Positions 17,539 through 25,319 of a DNA stretch of 64,000 nucleotides are shown one piece after another; position 1 is the stretch's first letter, and every line of letters begins with the position of its first letter. The notes beneath the pieces are model-generated. The model was not told the DNA's origin. It did no database searches and saw only the letters and a program-made list of their open reading frames with translations. Source of the stretch: Lachnospiraceae bacterium. Its GTDB lineage: Bacteria > Bacillota > Clostridia > Lachnospirales > Lachnospiraceae. Location: positions 1 to 64,000 of the forward strand of contig JAFYCS010000073.1 in the NCBI GenBank assembly GCA_017539565.1, given 5' to 3'. The translations under genes and the position numbers were made by a program.

Positions 17539-18051
17539 ATGAGCATATTTAAGAATCTATATCCGGATACATATTATAAAAGTGCCTATACCGTTGATTA
17601 TGAATCCTTTCATGACCGCGGATATAAGGGCATAATCTTTGATATCGACAATACTTTAGTACCCCATGATGCACCTGCGACAGCCAAATCGGCACTTCTT
17701 GTTAAGCGCCTTAAGAAACGCGGCTTTAAGGTGGAGATAGTATCCAATAACGAAGAACCTCGTGTAAAAAGCTTTGCGGCAGGTGTCGGCAGCGGATATG
17801 TATATAAGGCAGGAAAACCGGGCAGCAGGGGCTACCTGGAAGCGGTCAGGAAGATGGGGCTTAAGAGGGAAGAGGTGCTGGTCGTTGGTGACCAGCTGTT
17901 TACCGATATCTGGGGAGCTAACTTAAGCGGCCTGCACAGTGTTCTTGTGGGACGTATAAGTTTTAAGGAGCCCCCTCACATACATCTTAAACGTGTACTC
18001 GAATTTCCGATCAGATTAGCCTATATTATAGAAAAGAGGCTTAAGAAATGA
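17539..18051 (+). CDS. YqeG-family HAD phosphatase (phosphatidylglycerophosphatase-like)
   Basis: A 170-residue HAD hydrolase. Motif I is FDIDNTLVP (nucleophile Asp and acid/base Asp), motif II contains IVSNNEE, and the last motif is VVGDQLFTDIWGAN. The family includes plant and cyanobacterial phosphatidylglycerophosphate phosphatases, so a role in phospholipid synthesis is possible, but the substrate is not shown here. It has no ribosome-binding site and probably starts a leaderless mRNA. The stop overlaps the aroE ATG by 4 bases, as YqeG and AroE are often linked in Firmicutes. Confidence 0.88.
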   Translation: MSIFKNLYPDTYYKSAYTVDYESFHDRGYKGIIFDIDNTLVPHDAPATAKSALLVKRLKKRGFKVEIVSNNEEPRVKSFAAGVGSGYVYKAGKPGSRGYLEAVRKMGLKREEVLVVGDQLFTDIWGANLSGLHSVLVGRISFKEPPHIHLKRVLEFPIRLAYIIEKRLKK

Positions 18052-18938
18052 GCTTTGAGATAACATCCCGGACAGGGCTTCTGGGCCTTCTTGGCCATCC
18101 TGTAGGTCATTCCGTATCTCCTTTTATCCAAAACAGCCTGGCAGAACATTTCGGCCATGATCTGAGATATCTGGCATATGATGTTGAACCGGACGCGTTG
18201 GAAGCGGCCGTTAAAGGTGCGTATGCCCTTAAGATAAGGGGGCTTAATGTTACCGTTCCCCATAAGCAGGCCGTGCGTGCTTTCCTGGCTTATGAGGATG
18301 AGGCGGCTGCACGTATAGGCGCGGTGAATACATTAAAAAGGGAAGCGGACGGCTGGCACGGTTATAATACCGATATGCCCGGCTTTTTGCGTGCACTTAA
18401 GTCTGACGGTATAAATTTGAAGGGCAGAAATGTCGTTGTTCTGGGGGCAGGCGGTGCTGCAAGGGCTATCGTGAGTGCGGTATTGGAAAGTGAAGCAAAA
18501 AAACTCTTCATATACAACAGGACTTACGAAAAGGCGGCGGAGATGGCAGCATACTTTACTTCCGAATATCCCGGAAGCTGTATCGTGGCCCTGTCGGCAA
18601 TAGATGAACTGACAGCTGCCATGAAGGCGGAAGAAACGCAGTTTGCAGCCATAAATACCACAAGCGCAGGTATGTATCCAAATGTGGATGATAAACCGGT
18701 GGATGATGAGGAGTTTTACAGACTCTGCGATACGGGCGTGGATATAATCTTCAATCCGTTAAGAACTGCATTTATGAAAGCGGTGGAAGATGCAAAGGAA
18801 GGCAACAGAGCGGTTAACGGCCTTAAGATGCTGCTGTTCCAGGGCGTGCGTTCTTATGAGATATGGAATGATGTGGAAGTGCCCGATGAAGTGGCAATGA
18901 AGATATATGCCGGACTGACAGATCTGCTGTCGTCATAA
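18048..18938 (+). CDS. aroE: Shikimate dehydrogenase
   Basis: A 296-residue NADP-dependent enzyme that reduces 3-dehydroshikimate to shikimate. It starts with GLLGHPVGHSVSPFIQN (substrate-binding Ser pair), has catalytic K73 in NVTVPHK and D109 in NTDMPGF, and a Rossmann loop VVLGAGGAARAI. The C-terminal region shows DIIFNPLRTAFM. The start overlaps the yqeG stop (ATGA), so translation is coupled. aroQ and aroK follow, making a run of three consecutive chorismate-pathway genes. Confidence 0.96.
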   Translation: MSFEITSRTGLLGLLGHPVGHSVSPFIQNSLAEHFGHDLRYLAYDVEPDALEAAVKGAYALKIRGLNVTVPHKQAVRAFLAYEDEAAARIGAVNTLKREADGWHGYNTDMPGFLRALKSDGINLKGRNVVVLGAGGAARAIVSAVLESEAKKLFIYNRTYEKAAEMAAYFTSEYPGSCIVALSAIDELTAAMKAEETQFAAINTTSAGMYPNVDDKPVDDEEFYRLCDTGVDIIFNPLRTAFMKAVEDAKEGNRAVNGLKMLLFQGVRSYEIWNDVEVPDEVAMKIYAGLTDLLSS

Positions 18939-18987
18939 AGTGTATTGAAAGAGCATAAATACAAACAGGGATCAAAGGAGTGAAACA

Positions 18988-19434
18988 ATGAAACTTCTGA
19001 TAATAAACGGACCCAATATAAATTTTCTGGGTATCAGGGAAAAGGCTGTATACGGAAATCAGGACTATGACTATCTGCTGAAGCTGATAGAGAAAAAAGC
19101 AAAGGAACTGGATATAAGAGTTGAAGTATTCCAGTCAAACCATGAAGGGGCCATCATAGACCGTATCCAGGATGCATATTCAGACGGGACAGAGGGCATA
19201 ATCATAAATCCCGGAGCATATACGCATTACAGTTATGCCATCAGGGATGCGCTGGCTTCCTATGATATTCCGAAGATAGAGATACATATCTCCGATATCA
19301 TGAAACGTGAAGCTTTCCGGCATACATCAGTTACCGCTGAGGTATGTGATGAGCAGATAAAAGGTCTGGGGCTTGATGGGTATCTGGTAGCCATCGATCA
19401 CATGATGGAACTGATCGCCGGAGGCAGTAAATAA
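18988..19434 (+). CDS. aroQ: Type II 3-dehydroquinate dehydratase
   Basis: A 148-residue dodecameric-type dehydroquinase. Motifs are INGPNINFLGIRE (includes the catalytic loop Arg), QSNHEGAIIDRI, INPGAYTHYSYAIRDAL with catalytic His, and EIHISDIMKREAFRHTSV. It makes 3-dehydroshikimate, the substrate of AroE upstream. GGAG lies before the ATG. Its stop shares one base with the aroK start (TAATG). Confidence 0.97.
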   Translation: MKLLIINGPNINFLGIREKAVYGNQDYDYLLKLIEKKAKELDIRVEVFQSNHEGAIIDRIQDAYSDGTEGIIINPGAYTHYSYAIRDALASYDIPKIEIHISDIMKREAFRHTSVTAEVCDEQIKGLGLDGYLVAIDHMMELIAGGSK

Positions 19435-19955
19435 TGGATACGATAGTACTGATAGGATACATGGGGGCGGGAAAAAGCAGTGTTGCCGCAGCACTTGGCA
19501 GAAAACTTCATCTGAAGGTCCATGATACCGACGCATGCATTGAAGCACGCTCAGGCATGACTATCAGCAATATGTTCAGGGATTGCGGTGAAGCATATTT
19601 CAGGGATCAGGAAACGTCGCTCCTTAAGGAACTTAAAGAAGAAGGCTTCGAAGGTATACTTTCTACCGGCGGAGGAATGCCGCTTCGGGAGGAGAACCGT
19701 GAACTGCTAAGATCTGTCGGTAAAGTATTCTATCTAAAGGCAAGTCCTGCTTCTATCGCGAAGCGTTTATCCGGTGATACCACAAGACCGCTTCTGGCCG
19801 GCGCAAAAGATATGGCCGAAAAAGAGCGCCGGATAGCGGATATGCTTTCGGCAAGGGCTGCCGCTTATGAAGCTGCCGCTGACGAGATCATCGATACCGA
19901 TACAAAGAATATAAGCAAGTGTGTTGAAGAAATCTTGCAGAAATTAACAAAATAA
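19434..19955 (+). CDS. aroK: Shikimate kinase
   Basis: A 173-residue P-loop kinase that phosphorylates shikimate with ATP. Walker A is GYMGAGKSS (residues 8-16); the shikimate-binding region shows D-T-D (HDTDACIE), the conserved RD near YFRDQE, the GGG loop STGGGMP and the lid Arg in TTRPLL. It is co-translated with aroQ by one-base overlap, with GGAGG upstream inside aroQ. With aroE and aroQ it completes three consecutive steps. Confidence 0.97.
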   Translation: MDTIVLIGYMGAGKSSVAAALGRKLHLKVHDTDACIEARSGMTISNMFRDCGEAYFRDQETSLLKELKEEGFEGILSTGGGMPLREENRELLRSVGKVFYLKASPASIAKRLSGDTTRPLLAGAKDMAEKERRIADMLSARAAAYEAAADEIIDTDTKNISKCVEEILQKLTK

Positions 19956-19963
19956 GATATACT
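19935..19963 (+). promoter_or_regulatory. Sigma-A promoter for the Nudix gene
   Basis: TTGCAG (19935-19940) inside the aroK end, 17-bp spacer, TATACT (19958-19963). Confidence 0.55.
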
Positions 19964-19999
19964 ATTTTCAATTGTGCACATCCACAGGAGGACTACAGT

Positions 20000-20440
20000 A
20001 TGATAGAAGCAGTCAGCTGCGGTGGTGTGGTGATCTTTCGTGGCAAGATACTCTTGCTGTATAAGAATTACAGGAACAGATATGAGGGCTGGGTGCTTCC
20101 CAAGGGGACTGTTGAGAAGGGTGAGGAATACCCGCAGACCGCGCTGAGGGAAGTTGCTGAGGAAACGGGAGTCAAAGCCAGGATCGTTAAGTATATCGGT
20201 AAGAGCGATTACAGCTTTAACGTACCCGAAGATGTGGTGGAGAAGGAAGTCCACTGGTATCTTATGAAATCTAACAGCTATTACTCAAGACCGCAGAGAG
20301 AAGAATTTTTCTGTGATTCCGGTTATTATAAGTACCATGAGGCTTATCATCTTCTCAAATTTGCGAACGAGAAGCAGATACTTGAGGAAGCTTACGAAGA
20401 TTATCAGCGGCTCTACCGCGCACGTTTATGGAATGGGTGA
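20000..20440 (+). CDS. Nudix hydrolase
   Basis: A 146-residue protein with a perfect Nudix box G36-x5-E42-x7-R50-E51-V52-x-E54-E55-x-G57-V58, which binds Mg and hydrolyses nucleoside diphosphates linked to another group. Flanking beta strands (GGVVIFRGKILLLYKN; EGWVLPKG) resemble Ap4A/diadenosine-type hydrolases, but the substrate cannot be fixed. AGGAGG precedes the ATG. It begins a new unit with its own promoter, followed by small unknown genes. Confidence 0.93.
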   Translation: MIEAVSCGGVVIFRGKILLLYKNYRNRYEGWVLPKGTVEKGEEYPQTALREVAEETGVKARIVKYIGKSDYSFNVPEDVVEKEVHWYLMKSNSYYSRPQREEFFCDSGYYKYHEAYHLLKFANEKQILEEAYEDYQRLYRARLWNG

Positions 20441-20445
20441 GGCTT

Positions 20446-20712
20446 ATGTTTACCTTTGATCCGGGCCTGTACGTAAGCAGCGCTCTTAAAGAGAAGAAGA
20501 TGAGGCTCTGCGAATCCTTTATGAAGGGAGAGATCCCGCAGGATATATATGTTATCTACAGAAGCCCTGCAGGCAGTGCGGAGTTCATAAAGAGCCGGGA
20601 ACTGAAACAGCGCTACTATAAAGAGAGAACCATACATATCCTTGGACTTGCCGAGGATTATGATAAGGCCCTGCTGTATCTGGCATATTTTGCGGCAAGT
20701 GCGGGAGCCTGA
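20446..20712 (+). CDS. Unknown small protein (88 aa)
   Basis: I do not recognise this family. The protein begins MFTFDPGLYVSSALKEKKM and contains a CESFMKGEIPQDIYVIYRS stretch and a mostly helical C-terminus. The ATG at 20446 follows GTGAGG closely; an in-frame ATG at 20428 inside the Nudix gene would add six residues. It sits 5 bases after the Nudix stop and 2 bases before the DUF2953 gene, so it is part of the same operon. No catalytic or membrane motif is visible. Confidence 0.65.
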   Translation: MFTFDPGLYVSSALKEKKMRLCESFMKGEIPQDIYVIYRSPAGSAEFIKSRELKQRYYKERTIHILGLAEDYDKALLYLAYFAASAGA

Positions 20713-20714
20713 AG

Positions 20715-21821
20715 ATGGGAACATTCTTAAGTGTATTAAAGATCATCGGTATAGTACTTTTGTGCATCCTGGCCTTTTTGGTGGTCCTGTTACTTCTCAT
20801 CCTGTTCGTACCATACAGATATAAGGTATACGGTGAGAAGAAGGAAAGGATCGGTGCCTATGCCAAAGTAACCTGGCTATTGCATTTCGTAGTGGTGCTT
20901 CTGACTTATGACGACGGCATCAATCTGCGGATAAAGATACTGGGCATACCTTTTTACGATAAGAAGAAAAAGGCAGAAAAAGCCAGGCTGAAAGAAGAAA
21001 AGGCGCGTCTTAAGGAACGTGAGAAGGCCCGTAAAGAAAAAGAAAAGGCTGAAAAAAACAAAAAAGCAGACGAAGTATCCGTTACGGAAGAGACCGGAGA
21101 TAGTACTGAAGAGCAGAACTTTAAGGATGCCGGACCGGAAGAGGAAAAGCATTCCGATACGGAACGGGATGAAGAAGCTGAAGACAGCCTGAAAGAAAGC
21201 GAAGCATCTGACGCAGACGAAAAAGCCGGAAAGAAGAAAAGCTTTAAGGACATCTTTAAAAAGAGAAAGAAAAAACAAAGCTTTACCGAATGGCTTGAAG
21301 ATATAACGGATAAGATCTCCGATCTGCTGTTTGACCTGCCCGATATGATAGAGGCAGGCGGGGAAGCGCTTTTTGAAAAGCTTGAAAAGATCAGGGATAA
21401 GATATCCGGGATCATAGAAAAAATAGAATACTATCACCGCCTGCTTACCAGCGAAGGTGCAGAATGGGTGTATGAATATGTAAAGAAACACCTGATCGCT
21501 ATTTTAAAAGCAGCAAGGCCCACACGTTTTGATGCGGAAGTCAACATCGCCGATGACGATCCGGCCAATGTGGCGAAGGTATATGAGTATGAAGTATATG
21601 CCCTGCCGTTTATAGAGCTGATCAGGGGCAGACGCGGAAAGGTGATCGTAAATGCATATCAGGATGAAAAGTTTTTTGATATGCAGGCCTGTTTAAAAGG
21701 CAGGATCCTGCTGTTTCCCATAGCGATACACGGACTGGCTTTACTCCTAAATAAAAAAGTCAGATATTTTATAAAGAAATTAAAGAGAGAAGACGAAGCG
21801 GAGGATAAGAAGAATGGCTGA
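20715..21821 (+). CDS. DUF2953 membrane protein with long charged insert
   Basis: A 368-residue protein. One strong N-terminal membrane helix (~8-33) is followed by the DUF2953 signature (VPYRYKVYGEKK, then KILGIPFYDKKKK). Residues ~90-195 are an extremely Lys/Glu/Asp-rich, probably disordered or coiled insert. The conserved C-terminal part (~250-330) includes RPTRFDAEVNIADDDPAN. The family (YtfI in Bacillus) is often next to the sporulation gene ytfJ/gerW, as here, with an 8-base overlap. Function is not known; a sporulation-linked membrane role is inferred from the neighbour. Confidence 0.8.
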   Translation: MGTFLSVLKIIGIVLLCILAFLVVLLLLILFVPYRYKVYGEKKERIGAYAKVTWLLHFVVVLLTYDDGINLRIKILGIPFYDKKKKAEKARLKEEKARLKEREKARKEKEKAEKNKKADEVSVTEETGDSTEEQNFKDAGPEEEKHSDTERDEEAEDSLKESEASDADEKAGKKKSFKDIFKKRKKKQSFTEWLEDITDKISDLLFDLPDMIEAGGEALFEKLEKIRDKISGIIEKIEYYHRLLTSEGAEWVYEYVKKHLIAILKAARPTRFDAEVNIADDDPANVAKVYEYEVYALPFIELIRGRRGKVIVNAYQDEKFFDMQACLKGRILLFPIAIHGLALLLNKKVRYFIKKLKREDEAEDKKNG

Positions 21822-22248
21822 GAACAATATCACAAATGTAATGGATTCGCTGATCAGCAACATGGAGCATCTTGTCGGATCCAAGACCGTGATAGGAGAG
21901 CCGGTTAAGGTAGGCGACACCACGATCATACCACTGGTGGATGTTTCCTTCGGTGTGGCAGCCGGCGCCGGATACAAAGCTAACGGCAGCAAAAAGGACA
22001 GTGGTCTGGGAGGTATGAATGCTAAGCTTTCGCCTTCGGCTGTACTTATGATCCAGGACGGTCATGCCAGGATGATCAGTGTAAAGGATACCAACAGCAT
22101 ATCCAAGATAGCCGATCTGATCCCGGAGCTTATAGACAAGTTCAAGGCACGTAAAGTTGTTGACCTTGATAATGATGAAGCAAGTGAAGCGGCTTTTCCC
22201 GATGGTGAGGATGTATCCAAGTCGTCATCTTTTGACAAGAAGGACTAA
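21814..22248 (+). CDS. GerW/YtfJ-family sporulation protein
   Basis: A 144-residue protein with the family core: VMDSLISNMEHLVGSKTVIGEP, then PLVDVSFGVAAGAG and GGMNAKLSPSAVLMI. In Bacillus subtilis YtfJ/GerW is needed for proper lytic enzyme (SleB) function during spore germination. A GerW gene also occurs in many Clostridia not seen to sporulate, so its presence does not prove spore formation. It overlaps the DUF2953 gene by 8 bases and is followed after 15 bases by the coiled-coil J-domain gene. Confidence 0.9.
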   Translation: MAENNITNVMDSLISNMEHLVGSKTVIGEPVKVGDTTIIPLVDVSFGVAAGAGYKANGSKKDSGLGGMNAKLSPSAVLMIQDGHARMISVKDTNSISKIADLIPELIDKFKARKVVDLDNDEASEAAFPDGEDVSKSSSFDKKD

Positions 22249-22263
22249 TAACGAAAGGCAGAT

Positions 22264-22857
22264 ATGGACAGTTTTTCCGAAAGGCTTGAGAATATCAATG
22301 ATCCCGAAGAACTGATGGATATGAAACATCAGCTCTTTAGGGAAAGTGTGCGTATACAGGCCGACCGCGCCCAGATAGAATCGGATCTGGATGAGCTTCA
22401 CAGGGAACGCAAGGCTGTAGCCAATGAGCGTAAACAGCTTCAGCGGGAGAAGAGACAGCTTTCCATAGAAATGAACCAGCTGCGGGAATCTGTTGAATAC
22501 GAACGCAAACGTCTTAAGGATGACGAGCGCATGCTGGATAAGAAGCAGAAGATAATACAGCGTTCATATGCGCTTTTTGATGAAGACAGGGCAAGACTTA
22601 AGGAAGAATACAGACAGGTAGAACAGGAAAAGATACGACTTCGCAAAGCCAATGCTGCGGCGCGTAAGGAAGTATATGCCACAGGGCTGTTTTTCAGAGG
22701 CGTCGATAATATGGTAGCCCTGAAAAAACGCTACAAGGATCTGATGAAGATATATCATCCGGACAATATCTGCGGTGACCAGGAGATACTTATAAAGATA
22801 AACGAGGAATACGAAGAGTTAAAGAGCCGTTTTGCATTCGCCCGTTCGGGAAGCTGA
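22264..22857 (+). CDS. Long coiled-coil protein with C-terminal J-domain-like HPD motif
   Basis: A 197-residue protein. Residues ~10-135 are a continuous Glu/Arg/Lys/Gln-rich heptad coiled coil. The C-terminal ~45 residues read like helices II-III of a J domain: LKKRYKDLMKIYHPDN with H165-P166-D167, followed by ILIKINEEYEELKSRF, matching the J-domain spacing. The inference is a DnaK co-chaperone or tethering protein; only part of a J domain is evident because helix I is short. It is the last gene of the Nudix-GerW run, with rpmB on its own promoter next. Confidence 0.75.
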   Translation: MDSFSERLENINDPEELMDMKHQLFRESVRIQADRAQIESDLDELHRERKAVANERKQLQREKRQLSIEMNQLRESVEYERKRLKDDERMLDKKQKIIQRSYALFDEDRARLKEEYRQVEQEKIRLRKANAAARKEVYATGLFFRGVDNMVALKKRYKDLMKIYHPDNICGDQEILIKINEEYEELKSRFAFARSGS

Positions 22858-22866
22858 AAAAAGTGC

Positions 22867-22895
22867 TTGCATTTTATATACGAATCTGGTAATAT
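22867..22895 (+). promoter_or_regulatory. Sigma-A promoter for rpmB
   Basis: TTGCAT (22867-22872), 17-bp spacer, TAATAT (22890-22895). Confidence 0.65.
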
Positions 22896-22950
22896 ATGGG
22901 CGTTGCGGGTTTTTTACGTAATATTTTAAGGCTAAAGGAGGTGTTTGAAG

Positions 22951-23136
22951 ATGGCAAGATGTGATATCTGCGGAAAGGGAGCTCATTTCGGAAACAACGT
23001 AAGTCACTCCCACAGAAGATCTAACCATGTGTGGAATGCGAACATAAAGAACGTTAAGTGTAAAGTCGGCGGTACACCCAAGAGACTGCATGTATGTACC
23101 ACCTGTCTTAAATCCGGTGCTGTAGAGCGCGCATAA
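22951..23136 (+). CDS. rpmB: 50S ribosomal protein L28 (zinc-binding form)
   Basis: A 61-residue ribosomal protein. It begins MARCDICGKGAHFGNNVSHS and includes SHRRSNHVWNANIK and a second Cys pair CTTC, so the C+ zinc-ribbon form is present. AAAGGAGG precedes the ATG at 22951; a TTG two codons upstream is not favoured. The following order (Asp23-like, FakA-like, RecG) is conserved in Firmicutes. Confidence 0.97.
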   Translation: MARCDICGKGAHFGNNVSHSHRRSNHVWNANIKNVKCKVGGTPKRLHVCTTCLKSGAVERA

Positions 23137-23170
23137 TGGGTGTTATATTCCGTACCATTTGATGCAAAAA

Positions 23171-23199
23171 AAGCCACCTTTAATTTACGGGGTGGTTTT
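23171..23199 (+). terminator. Weak terminator after rpmB
   Basis: Stem AAGCCACC/GGTGGTTT (one G-T pair) with a 12-base loop and a short T run. Confidence 0.6.
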
Positions 23200-23200
23200 C

Positions 23201-23229
23201 TTGCGTTTATGGGAACTATCATATATAAT
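23201..23229 (+). promoter_or_regulatory. Sigma-A promoter for the Asp23-fakA-recG operon
   Basis: TTGCGT (23201-23206), 17-bp spacer, consensus TATAAT (23224-23229). Confidence 0.65.
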
Positions 23230-23269
23230 ACATACGGCAGTTTCAATTAACTAATACAGGAGGGCGGCT

Positions 23270-23626
23270 ATGAATAATTCGGTTGATACTCATCTGGGCA
23301 GTATACAGATCGACAAAAACGTTATAGCTCAGTATGCGGGTACCGTTGCAAATGAATGTTTCGGCATAGTAGGTATGGCCAGCGTTAATCCCAAAGAAGG
23401 CCTGGTACGCATACTTAAGAAGGAAAGCGTGAATCACGGCATTTCCGTTAAGAACTCCGGAGGCAAGCTGATCCTGGATTTCCATATCATAATAGCATAC
23501 GGTGTGAGCATCATGGCTGTGACCGAGAATCTTATCAGCAACGTGAAGTATAAGCTTGAAAGTTACACCGGTATGGAGGTTGAGAAGATCAACATCTTCG
23601 TCGAAGGTGTCAGAGTGATCGATTAA
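23270..23626 (+). CDS. Asp23/Gls24 family protein (YloU-like)
   Basis: A 118-residue soluble protein of the Asp23 (DUF322) family. Conserved parts are IDKNVIAQYAGTVANECFGIVGMA, the middle DFHIIIAYG strand and the C-terminal VNIFVEGVRV-like end. Members coat the membrane or respond to alkaline and envelope stress; the direct function here is not known. AGGAGGG lies upstream of the ATG. It is followed by the fatty acid kinase gene after 16 bases, as in yloU-yloV of Bacillus. Confidence 0.92.
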   Translation: MNNSVDTHLGSIQIDKNVIAQYAGTVANECFGIVGMASVNPKEGLVRILKKESVNHGISVKNSGGKLILDFHIIIAYGVSIMAVTENLISNVKYKLESYTGMEVEKINIFVEGVRVID

Positions 23627-23642
23627 CAGGAGGATTAGTAAA

Positions 23643-25319
23643 GTGTCAGTAAAGTCTCTTGATGCTAAGATCATCGCAAAAATGTTCCTTGCGGGAGCCA
23701 AGAAGCTGGAGGCCAACAGGGATCACATAAATGAACTTAACGTATTTCCTGTACCTGATGGTGATACCGGTACCAATATGACCCTTACCATCATGTCTGC
23801 GGCAAAGGATGTGTATTCCCTTGGAGATGACGCGGATATGGCTACATTATGCAAGAGTATCTCTTCCGGTTCCTTAAGGGGAGCCAGAGGTAACTCCGGT
23901 GTTATCTTAAGCCAGCTGTTCAGAGGGTTTACAAAGGTAGTCAAAACCTGCGATACCATTGACATTGCGGTCATAAGTGCAGGCTGCGATAAGGCAGTGG
24001 AATCAGCGTATAAAGCTGTCATGCAGCCTAAGGAAGGTACGATACTTACAGTGGCAAAAGCTGTCGCAGTCAAGACCAATGAGGTTTTTGAAAGCGGCGA
24101 AGAAGATATAGAAGTACTGTTAAAAGAAGTGATCGCATATGCGAAGGAAGTACTTGATAAGACTCCCGAAATGCTTCCGGTACTTAAGGAAGCAGGAGTT
24201 GTCGATTCGGGTGGTGCAGGATTATTAGCTGTACTCGAAGGATTTTATGACGGACTGCTGGGCAAGGGTATAGAGTTTACTCTTGATGAAGAAACTTCCC
24301 AGAGCGCATCTGAGGTAAGACTCTTCGGACATGAGGAAGAAAAGAAGCCCCAGTACCGTTATCTCTACCATACAAGTCTTTCCGTTATGCTGGAAAAGAC
24401 CTTCCATCTCCAGCGCGAACAGGAGGTACGCAAGTTCCTTGAAAGTGTAGGAGATGAAGTAGCGCTGGCTGTTGATGAGAGCATAGTTAATGTAAGTGTT
24501 AATACAAACGATCCCGGTATGGTACTTCAGAAGGCTATCAAATTCGGTGAACTTCTGGATGTGCAGATAGTAAACCGCAGCCGTCCGGCTTCCACGGAAG
24601 GCAGTGCTGCACCGGCAAAGGCTGAGCAGAAAGCTGCACCCGCTGCAGATATGCCCAGAAAGGATGTCGGTTTCATAGCTGTTTCCGCCGGAGCGGGACT
24701 TAGTGAAGTATTTAAGAACCTGGGAGTTGATCATCTGATCGAAGGCGGTCAGACCATGAATCCCAGTACGGAAGATATGCTCAATGCCATCGCTGCGATA
24801 AATGCGGATAATATCTTTATCTTCCCCAACAATAAGAACATCATCCTGGCAGCTAACCAGGCAAGGGATCTGACTAAGGATAAGAATATAATCGTTATAC
24901 CCACAAAGACCATCCCCCAGGGAATCTCTGCTTTAGTGGCTTATGTGCCCGATATGAGCGCAGAAGAGAATGAGAAGCTGATGGCAGATGCCATAAGCGT
25001 AGTTAAGACCGGCCAGGTTACCTATGCAGTACGTGATACATCCATCGACGGTGTACAGATCACCAAGGATGATTACATGGGTATCGGGGACAGGGGCATA
25101 CTTTCAAACGGCAAGGATCTGGATGAAGTCATCCTTAATATGCTGGATAAGATGGTTGATGATGCTTCAGAGCTTATCACCGTATATTTCGGATCTGATG
25201 TTAAGGAAGAGGATGCTGAAAAGGTAAAGAAGAAGATCGCAGAGAAATTTGCGGCTCTTGAAGTGGATATACAGGCCGGAGGACAGCCGGTATACTATTA
25301 CATCATTTCTGTTGAATAA
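23643..25319 (+). CDS. fakA: DAK2-domain fatty acid kinase (FakA/YloV-like)
   Basis: A 558-residue kinase. The N-terminal DhaL/DAK2 domain (~1-205) has the Mg/ATP-binding PDGDTGTNM motif and SLRGARGNSGVILSQ. The middle and C-terminal domains carry AGAGLSEVF, LIEGGQTMNPSTED, IFPNNKNI and TKTIPQG, as in FakA, which phosphorylates fatty acids held by a FakB (DegV) protein so they can enter phospholipids. No FakB gene is in the window. Translation starts with GTG after AGGAGG. The stop shares one base with the recG ATG. Confidence 0.92.
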   Translation: MSVKSLDAKIIAKMFLAGAKKLEANRDHINELNVFPVPDGDTGTNMTLTIMSAAKDVYSLGDDADMATLCKSISSGSLRGARGNSGVILSQLFRGFTKVVKTCDTIDIAVISAGCDKAVESAYKAVMQPKEGTILTVAKAVAVKTNEVFESGEEDIEVLLKEVIAYAKEVLDKTPEMLPVLKEAGVVDSGGAGLLAVLEGFYDGLLGKGIEFTLDEETSQSASEVRLFGHEEEKKPQYRYLYHTSLSVMLEKTFHLQREQEVRKFLESVGDEVALAVDESIVNVSVNTNDPGMVLQKAIKFGELLDVQIVNRSRPASTEGSAAPAKAEQKAAPAADMPRKDVGFIAVSAGAGLSEVFKNLGVDHLIEGGQTMNPSTEDMLNAIAAINADNIFIFPNNKNIILAANQARDLTKDKNIIVIPTKTIPQGISALVAYVPDMSAEENEKLMADAISVVKTGQVTYAVRDTSIDGVQITKDDYMGIGDRGILSNGKDLDEVILNMLDKMVDDASELITVYFGSDVKEEDAEKVKKKIAEKFAALEVDIQAGGQPVYYYIISVE

